64,000 bases of DNA from an uncultured Saccharospirillaceae bacterium (GCA_947503895.1 CANNFT010000011.1:1-64000); one strand, 5' to 3'; counted from the first letter of the stretch, positions 8,510-17,540 are shown. Program-made: numbers and translations. Notes: generated from the letters alone by a model not told the origin.

Positions 8510-8920
8510 ATGTTACAACCTAAACGCACGAAATTCCGTAAGATGATGAAAGGCCGCAACCGTGGCCTTGCCAAAGGAGCTAAAGTTAGCTTCGGCGAAT
8601 ACGGCCTTAAAGCGACAGGTCGTGGTCGCATCACTGCTCGTCAAATCGAAGCGGCTCGTCGTGCGATGAACCGTAAGATTAAACGTGGCGGTAAGATCTG
8701 GATCCGTATCTTTCCTGACAAGCCGATTACCAGTAAGCCACTGGAAGTTCGTCAGGGTAAAGGTAAGGGTAACGTTGAATACTGGGTTTGCCAGATTCAA
8801 CCAGGTCGTGTCCTTTATGAAATGGAAGGAGTTAGCGAAGAATTGGCACGCGAAGCATTCGCACTGGCCGCTGCTAAGCTACCCGTTTCCACTACATTTG
8901 TAACGCGGACGGTGATGTGA
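8510..8920 (+). CDS. rplP: 50S ribosomal protein L16
   Basis: 136 residues, opening MLQPKRTKFRKMMKGRNRG. The segment RIFPDKPITSKPLEVRQGKG near residue 67 contains the arginine hydroxylated in E. coli L16. Sits near the A-site tRNA elbow. The stop TGA shares its last base with the ATG of rpmC. Confidence 0.98.
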   Translation: MLQPKRTKFRKMMKGRNRGLAKGAKVSFGEYGLKATGRGRITARQIEAARRAMNRKIKRGGKIWIRIFPDKPITSKPLEVRQGKGKGNVEYWVCQIQPGRVLYEMEGVSEELAREAFALAAAKLPVSTTFVTRTVM

Positions 8921-9111
8921 TGACAGCGCAAGATTTACGTGAAAAATCCGTAGCTGAGCTTCGAGTTGAGCTGAAAGAATTGCTAGCGGACCAATTCAAG
9001 TACCGCATGCAGAAAGCCACTGGTCAATTGGGCCAAACGCATCTGCTGAAAGAGGTGCGCCGCGATATTGCGCGCGTGAAAACCGTCATTCAACAGAAAG
9101 CGGGTGAATGA
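8920..9111 (+). CDS. rpmC: 50S ribosomal protein L29
   Basis: 63 residues from ATG at 8920 (MTAQDLREKSVAELRVEL). A GTG three bases upstream is possible, but the TGATG junction with rplP and the normal family length favour 8920. Two long helices; lies near the tunnel exit beside L23. Confidence 0.95.
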   Translation: MTAQDLREKSVAELRVELKELLADQFKYRMQKATGQLGQTHLLKEVRRDIARVKTVIQQKAGE

Positions 9112-9113
9112 TC

Positions 9114-9374
9114 ATGGCTGAAGCGATAGTACGTACCCTACAAGGTAAAGTCGTAAGCGACAAAATGGATAAAACTATTACTGTAATGATTGAGCGTCGC
9201 GTTAAGCACCCAATCTACGGTAAGTTTGTTAAACGCTCCACTAAGCTGCACGCGCATGACGAACAGAACGAATGCCAAATTGGCGATACCGTTACTGTTC
9301 GTGAATGTCGTCCGCTATCAAAATCCAAATCTTGGATGTTGGTAAGCGTCGACGTACGTGCAACCAAGGTGTAG
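9114..9374 (+). CDS. rpsQ: 30S ribosomal protein S17
   Basis: 86 residues from ATG at 9114 (MAEAIVRTLQGKV). An ATG at 9108 is directly abutted by the GGGTGA ribosome binding site (9102-9107) and so is a poor start, while 9114 lies six bases from it. OB-fold protein; contains GKVVSDKMDKTITV and VKHPIYGKFVKRS, typical of S17. Confidence 0.95.
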   Translation: MAEAIVRTLQGKVVSDKMDKTITVMIERRVKHPIYGKFVKRSTKLHAHDEQNECQIGDTVTVRECRPLSKSKSWMLVSVDVRATKV

Positions 9375-9404
9375 GCCCAGAGAATATAATTGGAGCTATA
9401 GACC

Positions 9405-9773
9405 ATGATCCAAACACAAACAATGCTAGAAGTTGCTGATAACAGCGGCGCAAAGCGCGTAATGTGTATTAAAGTACTGGGCGGATCCCATCGTCGTTAT
9501 GCGCGTGTAGGCGACCTTATTAAAGTTACCGTTAAAGAAGCGATTCCTCGCGGTAAAGTTAAGAAAGGTCAAGTTTTAGATGCGGTTGTTGTTCGCACAA
9601 AAGCAGGCGTTCGTCGTCAAGACGGTTCTTTGATCCGTTTCGACCAAAACGCAGCTGTTTTATTGAACGCCAGCCAAGCACCAATCGGTACTCGTATATT
9701 TGGACCAGTGACGCGTGAACTTCGCTCTGAGAAGTACATGAAAATCGTCTCACTGGCACCAGAAGTACTGTAA
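9405..9773 (+). CDS. rplN: 50S ribosomal protein L14
   Basis: 122 residues, first gene of the spc group. Opens MIQTQTMLEVADNSGAKRVM and has the usual length. Located at the subunit interface and the binding site of silencing factor RsfS in other bacteria. Confidence 0.98.
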   Translation: MIQTQTMLEVADNSGAKRVMCIKVLGGSHRRYARVGDLIKVTVKEAIPRGKVKKGQVLDAVVVRTKAGVRRQDGSLIRFDQNAAVLLNASQAPIGTRIFGPVTRELRSEKYMKIVSLAPEVL

Positions 9774-9784
9774 GGGGGCGGAAA

Positions 9785-10102
9785 ATGAAAAAGATTCGTC
9801 GCGAAGATGAAGTAATCGTTATCGCCGGTAAAGACAAAGGTAAGCGTGGTAAAGTGAACCGCGTTCTACCTGACGGTCGTCTGATCGTAGCTGGCGTAAA
9901 CATGGTGAAAAAACACCAAAAGCCAAACCCTTATTTGGGTCAACCGGGTGGGATTGTTGAAAAAGAAGCGGGTATTCAAGCTTCTAACATTGCCATCTTT
10001 AACTCAAATACCGGTAAAGCTGACCGTGTCGGTTTTAAAGTGCTTGAAGACGGCGACAAAGTTCGCATCTTTAAGTCCACTGGCGAACAAGTAGACGCAT
10101 AG
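9785..10102 (+). CDS. rplX: 50S ribosomal protein L24
   Basis: 105 residues with an N-terminal KOW motif (VIVIAGKDKGKRGKV). Initiator of 50S assembly. Preceded by GGGGGCGG as a strong ribosome binding site. Confidence 0.98.
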   Translation: MKKIRREDEVIVIAGKDKGKRGKVNRVLPDGRLIVAGVNMVKKHQKPNPYLGQPGGIVEKEAGIQASNIAIFNSNTGKADRVGFKVLEDGDKVRIFKSTGEQVDA

Positions 10103-10113
10103 AGGGTGCCACC

Positions 10114-10653
10114 ATGTCTCGATTGAAAGAGTTATACAAAAGCGATGTGGTAGCGAACCTTCTTAAAGAGTTCGACTACGACAACGTCATGCAAGTGCCT
10201 CGCGTCACTAAAGTCACCCTAAACATGGGTGTTGGCGAAGGCATTGGCGATAAGAAACAAATTGAAGCAGCAGTCGCTGACTTAGAAGCATTGACTGGTC
10301 AAAAAGTCGTTGTAACTAAAGCTCGCAAATCTGTTGCTGGATTTAAAGTTCGTGAAGGCTGGCCGATCGGTTGTAAGGTAACTCTACGTGCAGACCGCAT
10401 GTGGGAATTCCTAGACCGTCTGGTAGATATTGCCCTTCCTCGTGTACGTGACTTCCGTGGCTTGAACGGTAAATCGTTCGACGGCCGTGGTAACTACAGC
10501 ATGGGTGTTAAAGAGCAAATTATCTTCCCAGAAATCGATTACGATAAGGTCGATAAAGTACGTGGTCTTGACATCACTGTCACCACCACTGCACGCACAA
10601 ACGAAGAAGGCCGTGCGTTACTGCGTGAACTGAACTTCCCGTTCCGTAACTAA
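10114..10653 (+). CDS. rplE: 50S ribosomal protein L5
   Basis: 179 residues. Contains KSVAGFKVREGWPIGCKVTL and LPRVRDFRGLNGKSFDGRGN. Binds 5S rRNA and contacts S13 across the bridge. In E. coli the S8 translational repressor acts around this start; I could not confirm such a site here. Confidence 0.98.
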   Translation: MSRLKELYKSDVVANLLKEFDYDNVMQVPRVTKVTLNMGVGEGIGDKKQIEAAVADLEALTGQKVVVTKARKSVAGFKVREGWPIGCKVTLRADRMWEFLDRLVDIALPRVRDFRGLNGKSFDGRGNYSMGVKEQIIFPEIDYDKVDKVRGLDITVTTTARTNEEGRALLRELNFPFRN

Positions 10654-10664
10654 GGAGTAGCACA

Positions 10665-10970
10665 ATGGCTAAGATTTCGATGAAACAGCGCGAGCTGAAG
10701 CGCGAAAAACTGGTAGCGAAGTTCGCTGATAAGCGTGCATCTCTGAAGGCAATTATTCATAATCCAGCTTCATCTGATGATGAAATCTGGAATGCGCAAA
10801 TCGCGCTGCAAAAATTGCCACGTGACTCTTCCAAGTCACGTCTACAGAGTCGTTGCCAGATGACAGGTCGTCCACATGCGGTTTACCGCAAATTCAAACT
10901 TTCTCGTATCAAGATTCGCGAGCAAGGTATGATGGGCAACATCCCAGGCCTTAAAAAGGCCAGTTGGTAA
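10665..10970 (+). CDS. rpsN: 30S ribosomal protein S14, zinc-free form
   Basis: 101 residues. Only one cysteine is present near SRCQMTGRPHAVYRKF and the two CxxC pairs of the short form are missing, so this is the long, zinc-independent type. Followed by a 70-base spacer with a strong hairpin before rpsH. Confidence 0.97.
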   Translation: MAKISMKQRELKREKLVAKFADKRASLKAIIHNPASSDDEIWNAQIALQKLPRDSSKSRLQSRCQMTGRPHAVYRKFKLSRIKIREQGMMGNIPGLKKASW

Positions 10971-10983
10971 GCAATTCCTGCAA

Positions 10984-11008
10984 GGTCCTAGTTCAGACAA
11001 CTAGGGCC
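10984..11008 (+). promoter_or_regulatory. RNA hairpin between rpsN and rpsH
   Basis: GGTCCTAGTT pairs with AACTAGGGCC (10 bp, one G-T) across loop CAGAC. There is no U-run, so it is not a terminator. It could be a processing site or a binding site for an operon regulator such as S8. This is inference from position only. Confidence 0.5.
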
Positions 11009-11040
11009 TGTAGGTCGCTGCACAACAGAGAGGTTAAAGC

Positions 11041-11433
11041 ATGAGTATGCAAGATACTTTGGCGGATATGTTTACTCGTATCCGCAATGCGCAGGGCGCT
11101 GGTAAAGCCTCTGTTGCCATGCCTTCATCAAAAATGAAGGCATCTGTAGCTGAAGTTCTAAAGAGCGAAGGTTACATTGCAGATTTCGCAATTGATGATA
11201 ATGCAAAGCCAACGCTTAGCATTGATCTGAAATACTACGAAGGTAAGCCTGTAATTGAGCGCATCGAACGCGTCTCACGCCCAGGTCTTCGTCAGTACAA
11301 AGGGTTTGCGACTCTGCCTAAAGTAGAAGCGGGATTGGGTATTGCCATCGTTTCTACATCTAAAGGCGTGATGACAGATCGTGCCGCTCGCGCTGCTGGC
11401 GTTGGTGGTGAAGTAATCTGTACAGTATTCTAA
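11041..11433 (+). CDS. rpsH: 30S ribosomal protein S8
   Basis: 130 residues, opening MSMQDTLADMFTRIRNAQ and ending with VGGEVICTVF. Binds helix 21 of 16S rRNA and in E. coli represses the spc operon. A 25-base hairpin precedes its ribosome binding site. Confidence 0.98.
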   Translation: MSMQDTLADMFTRIRNAQGAGKASVAMPSSKMKASVAEVLKSEGYIADFAIDDNAKPTLSIDLKYYEGKPVIERIERVSRPGLRQYKGFATLPKVEAGLGIAIVSTSKGVMTDRAARAAGVGGEVICTVF

Positions 11434-11446
11434 CGGAGGGTTTGAG

Positions 11447-11980
11447 ATGTCTCGTATAGCAAAAGCTCCCGTTACTGTACCGGCTGGCGTAGAAATTAAA
11501 GTTTCTGACAGCACGATTACTGTAAAAGGCAAGCAAGGTTCATTAGAACTGGATCTGCATTCTTCTGTTGTGGTTAAACACGAAGAAAACGTATTGAACT
11601 TCGCACCTAAAGACGGTGCAAAACAGTCCAATGCACTTGCAGGAACTTTCCGTTCTTTGGTTAACAACATGGTGACAGGTGTTACCCAAGGTTTCGAAAA
11701 GAAACTGATTTTGCAAGGTGTTGGTTATCGTGCAAAAGCTTCTGGTAAAACTCTGAACCTGACTCTGGGTTTTTCACACCCAGTTGACTATGAGCTGCCT
11801 GAAGGCGTAACCGCTGAAACCCCAAGTCAAACCGAGATAGTAATCAAAGGTGTTGACAAGCAACAAGTGGGTCAAGTAGCAGCGGAAATTCGTGGCTACC
11901 GTCCACCAGAACCTTATAAAGGTAAAGGTGTTCGCTATGCTGACGAAAACGTACGCCGTAAAGAAGCTAAGAAGAAATAG
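11447..11980 (+). CDS. rplF: 50S ribosomal protein L6
   Basis: 177 residues, two repeated L6 folds. C-terminal EIRGYRPPEPYKGKGVRYAD is the family signature. Near the sarcin-ricin loop and factor-binding site. Confidence 0.98.
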   Translation: MSRIAKAPVTVPAGVEIKVSDSTITVKGKQGSLELDLHSSVVVKHEENVLNFAPKDGAKQSNALAGTFRSLVNNMVTGVTQGFEKKLILQGVGYRAKASGKTLNLTLGFSHPVDYELPEGVTAETPSQTEIVIKGVDKQQVGQVAAEIRGYRPPEPYKGKGVRYADENVRRKEAKKK

Positions 11981-11990
11981 GGTTTAGAAG

Positions 11991-12341
11991 ATGAACGAGA
12001 AGAAAACAGCACGTGTACGTCGTGCTCGTCGCGCTCGTGTCAAAATGCGCGAATTAGGTGCGACCCGTCTGTGTGTAAACCGTACTCCACGTCACATTTA
12101 CGCCCAGATTATTTCGTCCGATGGTGCTCAAATTTTGGCTACCGCGTCTACTGTAGAAAAAGCGTTGCGTGAAGGCGTAACGGGTAATGCAGAAGCCGCG
12201 GCTAAAGTCGGTCAGCTAATCGCTGAACGTGCTATTGCCAAAGGCATCAAGAAAGTGGCTTTTGATCGCTCTGGTTTCAAATACCATGGCCGTGTAAAAG
12301 CTTTGGCAGATGCTGCCCGTGAAGGCGGCCTGGAATTCTAA
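11991..12341 (+). CDS. rplR: 50S ribosomal protein L18
   Basis: 116 residues. Basic N-terminal arm (KKTARVRRARRARVKMRE) and central RLCVNRTPRHIYAQI, typical of the 5S-rRNA-binding L18 family. Confidence 0.98.
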   Translation: MNEKKTARVRRARRARVKMRELGATRLCVNRTPRHIYAQIISSDGAQILATASTVEKALREGVTGNAEAAAKVGQLIAERAIAKGIKKVAFDRSGFKYHGRVKALADAAREGGLEF

Positions 12342-12352
12342 GGGGCGGAAAC

Positions 12353-12862
12353 ATGGCAAATGAACGTGTAGAACGCAATAACGACGGTGAGCTCCAGGAA
12401 AAACTGGTTCAAGTAAACCGCGTTGCAAAAGTTGTAAAAGGTGGTCGTATCTTCGGCTTCACTGCATTAACTGTAGTGGGCGACGGTAAAGGCCGCGTAG
12501 GATTTGGTCGTGGTAAAGCACGTGAAGTTCCAACTGCTATTCAAAAAGCAATGGAACAAGCGAAGCGCAACATGATCTCAGTCCAACTGGATGGCGATAC
12601 ATTGCAATATCCAGTAAAAGCGCGTCACGGCGCTTCAAAAGTGTACATGCAGCCAGCCTCTCAAGGTACCGGTATCATCGCCGGTGGTGCAATGCGTGCA
12701 GTTTTGGAACTCGTTGGCGTCCATAACGTATTGGCCAAGTGTTACGGTTCCACCAATCCGGTGAACGTAGTACGTGCTACTGTCAATGGTCTTCGTGAAA
12801 TGAAGAGTCCAGAGCAAGTGGCAGCCAAGCGCGGTAAATCTGTAGAAGAAATTCTGGGGTAA
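12353..12862 (+). CDS. rpsE: 30S ribosomal protein S5
   Basis: 169 residues. Double-stranded-RNA-binding-like N-terminal part with KVVKGGRIFGFTALTVVGDG near residue 27, then the S5 fold with GTGIIAGGAMRAVLELVGV. Contributes to decoding accuracy and the mRNA entry helicase. Confidence 0.98.
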   Translation: MANERVERNNDGELQEKLVQVNRVAKVVKGGRIFGFTALTVVGDGKGRVGFGRGKAREVPTAIQKAMEQAKRNMISVQLDGDTLQYPVKARHGASKVYMQPASQGTGIIAGGAMRAVLELVGVHNVLAKCYGSTNPVNVVRATVNGLREMKSPEQVAAKRGKSVEEILG

Positions 12863-12868
12863 TCCGTC

Positions 12869-13048
12869 ATGGCAAAAGTAAAAGTCACTCAGACTCGTAG
12901 CACCATCGGTAAGCTGCCTAAGCACATCGCTTCTATGAAGGGATTAGGCTTGCGTCGCATTGGACATACAGTAGAACTTGAAGACACGCCGGCAGTACGC
13001 GGCATGATCAATAAAGTTTTCTACATGGTGAAAGTGGAGGAAGAGTAA
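12869..13048 (+). CDS. rpmD: 50S ribosomal protein L30
   Basis: 59 residues: starts MAKVKVTQTRSTIGKLPKH and contains LGLRRIGHTVELEDTPAVRG, clear L30 features. ATG at 12869 comes six bases after the rpsE stop. Its TAA stop shares one base with the ATG of rplO (TAATG). Confidence 0.96.
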   Translation: MAKVKVTQTRSTIGKLPKHIASMKGLGLRRIGHTVELEDTPAVRGMINKVFYMVKVEEE

Positions 13049-13482
13049 TGAAATTAAATGCTCTTAGCCCAGCACCTGGTTCACGCCCTTCGCGCAAGCG
13101 TGTTGGCCGTGGTATCGGTAGCGGTCTCGGTAAAACCGGTGGCCGTGGTCATAAAGGTCAGAAATCTCGTTCAGGCGGTCGTGTAAAGCCTGGTTTCGAG
13201 GGTGGTCAGATGCCTTTACAGCGTCGTCTACCAAAGTTCGGTTTTACTTCTCGTCAGGCTCAGTATGTTGCTGAAATCCGTTTGAATGAGTTAGTAGCTG
13301 TTCAAGCTGACGTAATTGACCTGGAAGCCTTGAAAAAAGCCGATATCATTGGTGAAAAAATCAAGCGCGCTAAAGTGATTCTATCTGGCGAAATCAATAA
13401 AGCTGTCACCGTTAAAGGTCTTAAAGTGACTAAAGGTGCTCAAGCTGCTATTGAAGCCGCTGGTGGTAAAATCGAAGAATAA
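13048..13482 (+). CDS. rplO: 50S ribosomal protein L15
   Basis: 144 residues. Glycine- and basic-rich N-terminal arm (VGRGIGSGLGKTGGRGHKGQ) and the PKFGFTSR motif are typical. Start is coupled to the end of rpmD by a one-base overlap. Confidence 0.98.
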   Translation: MKLNALSPAPGSRPSRKRVGRGIGSGLGKTGGRGHKGQKSRSGGRVKPGFEGGQMPLQRRLPKFGFTSRQAQYVAEIRLNELVAVQADVIDLEALKKADIIGEKIKRAKVILSGEINKAVTVKGLKVTKGAQAAIEAAGGKIEE

Positions 13483-13494
13483 GGACCATTTCAG

Positions 13495-14823
13495 ATGGCT
13501 AAGCAAGGCTCACTACCGACAGGCATGGCACCCGGACTAGGCGAACTTTGGAGTCGCCTAAAGTTTGTGTTGATTGCCATTGTGGTATACCGGATCGGGG
13601 CACATATTCCCGTTCCTGGTATTAACCCTGACCGTCTAGCATCGCTATTCGACCAAAACCAAGGCACCATCCTGAGCTTGTTTAACATGTTCTCAGGTGG
13701 CGCACTGGAAAGAATGTCGATCTTTGCGCTAGGCATCATGCCGTACATATCTGCCTCTATTATTATGCAGCTATTGACGGCGGTGAGCCCGCAGCTAGAA
13801 GCCCTCAAAAAAGAGGGTGAAGCTGGCCGTCGTAAAATCAGTCAATACACTCGCTACGGTACTGTACTGCTAGCAACTGTTCAGGCCTTCGGTGTATCCG
13901 CAGGCTTGGCCAGTCAGGGTGTTGCGTTCGCTGCTGATCCTTTCTACTACGTGACTGCTGTAACAACCTTTGTGTGTGGTGCAGTATTTCTAATGTGGTT
14001 AGGGGAGCAAGTGACGGAAAGGGGTATCGGTAACGGTATTTCTTTGCTGATTTTCGCTGGTATCGTTGCAGGCTTGCCTGGAGCCATCGGTCAATCTTTC
14101 GAATCTGCCCGTCAAGGTGATACACACATACTCGTATTGTTGGGTATCGCCGTGCTGGCAGTATTGATTGTTGCCTTCGTCGTCTTCGTTGAACGAGGAC
14201 AGCGTCGTATCGCAATCAATTACGCCAAGCGTCAACAAGGTCGCAAAGTGTTTGCGGCTCAAAGTAGTCACTTACCACTCAAAATCAACATGGCAGGTGT
14301 TATTCCGCCTATCTTCGCTTCCTCTATTCTATTGTTCCCGGCTTCAATCGGGCAGTGGTTTGGTCGTACTGAAGGTATGGAATGGTTGCAGGATGTGTCT
14401 TTGGCTTTAGGGCCGAGCCAGCCTTTATACCTGATTTTGTTCTCTCTAGCGGTGATTTTCTTCTGTTACTTCTATACTGCCTTGATGTTTAACTCCAAGG
14501 ATATAGCTGAAAACCTGAAGAAGTCTGGGGCATTTATCCCAGGTATTCGCCCTGGTGTGCAAACTGCCAACTATGTTGATGGTGTGTTAGGTCGCTTAAC
14601 TTTGTTTGGCGCTTTATACATAACTGCTGTATCATTGCTGCCCCAATTCTTGGTGGTAGCGGCCGACGTGCCGTTCTACTTCGGTGGAACCTCACTACTG
14701 ATCGTTGTCGTAGTGGTAATGGACTTCATGGCTCAGGTGCAATCCCATCTGATGTCTCATCAGTACGAAAGTTTGATGAAGAAGTCTAATTTGAAAGGCA
14801 TTGGCGGCGGTTTGGTACGCTAA
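13495..14823 (+). CDS. secY: Protein translocase channel subunit SecY
   Basis: 442 residues with ten membrane helices. Core of the SecYEG channel for protein export and membrane insertion. Visible signatures: YRIGAHIPVPGINPDRL near residue 24, GALERMSIFALGIMPYISAS near 64 (plug and second helix), and ENLKKSGAFIPGIRPGVQTA near 339. Usual spc-operon position between rplO and rpmJ. Length is normal and the frame is intact. Confidence 0.98.
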   Translation: MAKQGSLPTGMAPGLGELWSRLKFVLIAIVVYRIGAHIPVPGINPDRLASLFDQNQGTILSLFNMFSGGALERMSIFALGIMPYISASIIMQLLTAVSPQLEALKKEGEAGRRKISQYTRYGTVLLATVQAFGVSAGLASQGVAFAADPFYYVTAVTTFVCGAVFLMWLGEQVTERGIGNGISLLIFAGIVAGLPGAIGQSFESARQGDTHILVLLGIAVLAVLIVAFVVFVERGQRRIAINYAKRQQGRKVFAAQSSHLPLKINMAGVIPPIFASSILLFPASIGQWFGRTEGMEWLQDVSLALGPSQPLYLILFSLAVIFFCYFYTALMFNSKDIAENLKKSGAFIPGIRPGVQTANYVDGVLGRLTLFGALYITAVSLLPQFLVVAADVPFYFGGTSLLIVVVVVMDFMAQVQSHLMSHQYESLMKKSNLKGIGGGLVR

Positions 14824-14849
14824 TCACGGTATATAACTGGAGACTTTCC

Positions 14850-14963
14850 ATGAAAGTTCGTGCTTCAGTAAAGAAGATTTGCCGTAACTGCAAAACGATT
14901 CGTCGTAACGGCAGCGTGCGTGTGATCTGTACAGATCCTAAGCACAAGCAACGTCAAGGCTAA
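14850..14963 (+). CDS. rpmJ: 50S ribosomal protein L36, zinc form
   Basis: 37 residues, MKVRASVKKICRNCKTIRRN then GSVRVICTDPKHKQRQG. Cys11, Cys14, Cys27 and His32 form the CxxC-C-H zinc site of the C+ type. Preceded by CTGGAGA as ribosome binding site. Confidence 0.95.
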   Translation: MKVRASVKKICRNCKTIRRNGSVRVICTDPKHKQRQG

Positions 14964-15096
14964 TCCCCACCGACGTTGACTTAAAAGGGGGATAGGCTTA
15001 ATCGGTTAGAGTTGGAGACAGCTCTGGCCGAGGATTTTTTATATGTTGCCTATCCAGAAAAAAGCACTAACACGCTTAGGCGTGATGGGGTGAATA

Positions 15097-15453
15097 ATGG
15101 CTCGTATAGCCGGTGTAAACATTCCTGACAATAAACATGCGGTCATCTCTTTGACCTATGTTTTTGGTGTGGGTAAGCCATCTGCGAAGCAAATTTGTGC
15201 CGCAGTCGGTATTGAAGAATCAACTAAAATCGCTGACTTGTCTGAAGAAAAATTGGACGAGATCCGCGCTGAAGTTGGCAAATTGACAGTTGAAGGTGAC
15301 CTTCGACGTGAAGTTTCTATGAACATCAAGCGATTGATGGACTTGGGTTGCTTCCGTGGTATCCGTCATCGTCGTAGTCTGCCTCTACGTGGCCAGCGCA
15401 CTAAAACAAATGCGCGTACCCGTAAGGGCCCACGTAAGCCAATTAAGCGTTAA
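15097..15453 (+). CDS. rpsM: 30S ribosomal protein S13
   Basis: 118 residues, first gene of the alpha group. MARIAGVNIPDNKHAVISL and the C-terminal RGIRHRRSLPLRGQRTKTNA are typical. A 133-base spacer precedes it; in E. coli the equivalent leader carries the S4-binding pseudoknot, but I could not show that structure here. Confidence 0.98.
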   Translation: MARIAGVNIPDNKHAVISLTYVFGVGKPSAKQICAAVGIEESTKIADLSEEKLDEIRAEVGKLTVEGDLRREVSMNIKRLMDLGCFRGIRHRRSLPLRGQRTKTNARTRKGPRKPIKR

Positions 15454-15468
15454 AGGGCGGGTTGATTT

Positions 15469-15858
15469 ATGGCAAAGCCACAACGTAACGTTAAGAAAAA
15501 AATTAAAAAGACCGTCGTAGACGGCGTGGCGCACATTCACGCGTCATTCAACAATACGATCATCACGATCACAGACCGTCAAGGCAATGCGCTTTCTTGG
15601 GCAACAGCCGGTGGATCTGGTTTCCGTGGTTCTCGTAAGAGCACTCCCTTTGCCGCACAGGTTGCAGCAGAGCGCGCAGGTGAAGCCGCTAAAGAATACG
15701 GCTTGAAGAACTTGGATGTGGAAGTTAAAGGTCCTGGTCCAGGTCGTGAATCGGCAGTCCGTGCATTGAATGCATGTGGCTATAAGATCGGCAACATTAC
15801 TGATGTGACACCTATTCCTCACAACGGTTGCCGTCCACCTAAGAAACGCCGCGTGTAA
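15469..15858 (+). CDS. rpsK: 30S ribosomal protein S11
   Basis: 129 residues. HIHASFNNTIITITDRQGN near residue 23 and the C-terminal TPIPHNGCRPPKKRRV identify it. Lies in the 30S platform near the mRNA exit. Confidence 0.98.
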   Translation: MAKPQRNVKKKIKKTVVDGVAHIHASFNNTIITITDRQGNALSWATAGGSGFRGSRKSTPFAAQVAAERAGEAAKEYGLKNLDVEVKGPGPGRESAVRALNACGYKIGNITDVTPIPHNGCRPPKKRRV

Positions 15859-15870
15859 GGGGACAGAGAT

Positions 15871-16491
15871 ATGGCTCGTTATATTGGTCCTAAGTGTAAG
15901 CTGTCTCGTCGTGAAGGTACTGACCTTTTCCTAAAGAGCGGCGTTCGCGCACTAGACTCAAAATGTAAAATTGAAACTAAGCCAGGTGTACACGGTGCAG
16001 GTCGTGGCCGTCTATCTGACTATGGTTTACAGCTACGTGAAAAGCAAAAAGTTCGTCGTATTTACGGCATCCTTGAAAAGCAATTCCGTGGTTATTATAA
16101 AGAAGCTGCCCGTGTTAAGGGTGCTACAGGTGAGAACCTGCTTCAGCTTCTAGAAACTCGATTGGATAACGTCGTTTATCGCATGGGCTTCGGTTCTACA
16201 CGTGCTGAATCACGTCAGTTGGTTTCTCACAAAGCGATTTCCGTTAATGGTCAAACTGTAAACGTCCCTTCTTACGTTGTTAAGAGCGGTGATGTAGTTT
16301 CCATTCGTGAAAAAGCGAAAGAGCAACTGCGTATTAAAGGCGCTTTAGAACTTGCTGCACAGCGTGCTGACGTGCCTTGGGTCGATGTAGACTCAAAGAA
16401 AATGGAAGGTACGTTCAAAGCAGTTCCTGAACGGTCCGAGTTATCAGCCGAGATCAACGAAAACTTGATCGTCGAATTGTACTCCAAGTAA
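15871..16491 (+). CDS. rpsD: 30S ribosomal protein S4
   Basis: 206 residues. N-terminal region GPKCKLSRREGTDLFLKSGV and an S4 RNA-binding domain (about residues 94-155: RLDNVVYRMGFGSTRAESRQ). Primary 16S rRNA binder and, in E. coli, repressor of the alpha operon. Confidence 0.98.
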   Translation: MARYIGPKCKLSRREGTDLFLKSGVRALDSKCKIETKPGVHGAGRGRLSDYGLQLREKQKVRRIYGILEKQFRGYYKEAARVKGATGENLLQLLETRLDNVVYRMGFGSTRAESRQLVSHKAISVNGQTVNVPSYVVKSGDVVSIREKAKEQLRIKGALELAAQRADVPWVDVDSKKMEGTFKAVPERSELSAEINENLIVELYSK

Positions 16492-16510
16492 TAGAGGAAC
16501 AGGGGCAGCT

Positions 16511-17512
16511 ATGCAGCGTTCAGTGAACGAATTTCTAACTCCGCGCCACATTCAAGTAGAGCAGGTTAGCAATACACAGGCTAAGGTAACTCTGGAGCCG
16601 CTAGAGCGTGGCTTCGGCCATACTTTAGGTGCTGCGTTGCGTCGTATCCTTCTCTCCTCTATGCCCGGCGCTGCCATTGTGGAAGTAGAAATTGAAGGTG
16701 TTCTTCACGAATACAGCACTATTGAAGGTGTGCAAGAAGACGTAATCGAAATCTTGCTTAACCTGAAAGGTGTCGCAGTCAAACTGCATGAGCGTGAAGA
16801 AGCTTATCTAACCCTTCACAAATCTGGTGCAGGCCAGGTAACCGCCGCTGACATTCAGTTGGATCACGGTGTAGACATTGCTAATCCTGATCACGTTATT
16901 GCAACGTTGTCTGAGAACGGCGAGCTACGCATGACCATCAAAGTCGCTGCGGGTAGAGGTTATGAGACTGTTGAGTCTCGTAATCAACATGAGGAAGAGA
17001 CCAAGGCAATTGGTAAATTGCAGCTGGACGCGACATACAGCCCGGTTAAGCGTGTAGCTTACGGTGTTGAAAATGCCCGTGTGGAACAGCGTACTGACTT
17101 GGATAAACTGGTTATCGATCTGGAAACCAACGGTACTCTAGAGCCTGAAGAAGCGATTCGTCGCTCAGCTACAATTCTGCAGCAACAGCTTGCAGTATTT
17201 GTAGACCTAGAGAATGAAGCCGAGCCAGAGCCGGAAGAAATCGAAGACGAAATTGATCCAATTTTACTTCGTCCGGTTGATGATCTAGAGCTGACTGTAC
17301 GTTCTGCGAACTGCTTAAAAGCAGAAAATATCTACTACATCGGTGACCTGATTCAGCGCACCGAAGTTGAGTTGCTGAAAACCCCTAACTTGGGTAAGAA
17401 GTCTCTGACCGAAATAAAAGACGTGTTGGCTTCTCGCGGTTTGTCTCTAGGTATGCACCTTGAGAATTGGCCACCAGCCAGTTTGAAGAAAGAAGACAAA
17501 GCGCTTGCCTAA
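16511..17512 (+). CDS. rpoA: RNA polymerase alpha subunit
   Basis: 333 residues. The N-terminal dimerisation domain contains RGFGHTLGAALRRILLSSMP near residue 34. An acidic linker (EAEPEPEEIEDEIDP, about 236-250) is followed by the C-terminal DNA- and activator-binding domain with LRPVDDLELTVRSANCLKAE near 254 and TPNLGKKSLTEIKD near 294. Normal length. Placed between rpsD and rplQ as in other proteobacteria. Confidence 0.98.
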   Translation: MQRSVNEFLTPRHIQVEQVSNTQAKVTLEPLERGFGHTLGAALRRILLSSMPGAAIVEVEIEGVLHEYSTIEGVQEDVIEILLNLKGVAVKLHEREEAYLTLHKSGAGQVTAADIQLDHGVDIANPDHVIATLSENGELRMTIKVAAGRGYETVESRNQHEEETKAIGKLQLDATYSPVKRVAYGVENARVEQRTDLDKLVIDLETNGTLEPEEAIRRSATILQQQLAVFVDLENEAEPEPEEIEDEIDPILLRPVDDLELTVRSANCLKAENIYYIGDLIQRTEVELLKTPNLGKKSLTEIKDVLASRGLSLGMHLENWPPASLKKEDKALA

Positions 17513-17540
17513 GAATAGGTTTGCGGTAAGGAATTAGAAC

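Noticed and set aside
14964..15096. S4-binding alpha-operon pseudoknot or internal promoter before rpsM
   Set aside because: TTGACT at 14976 has only a poor -10 at 17-base spacing, and the sequence does not match the E. coli alpha leader by eye. A covariance-model search would decide.
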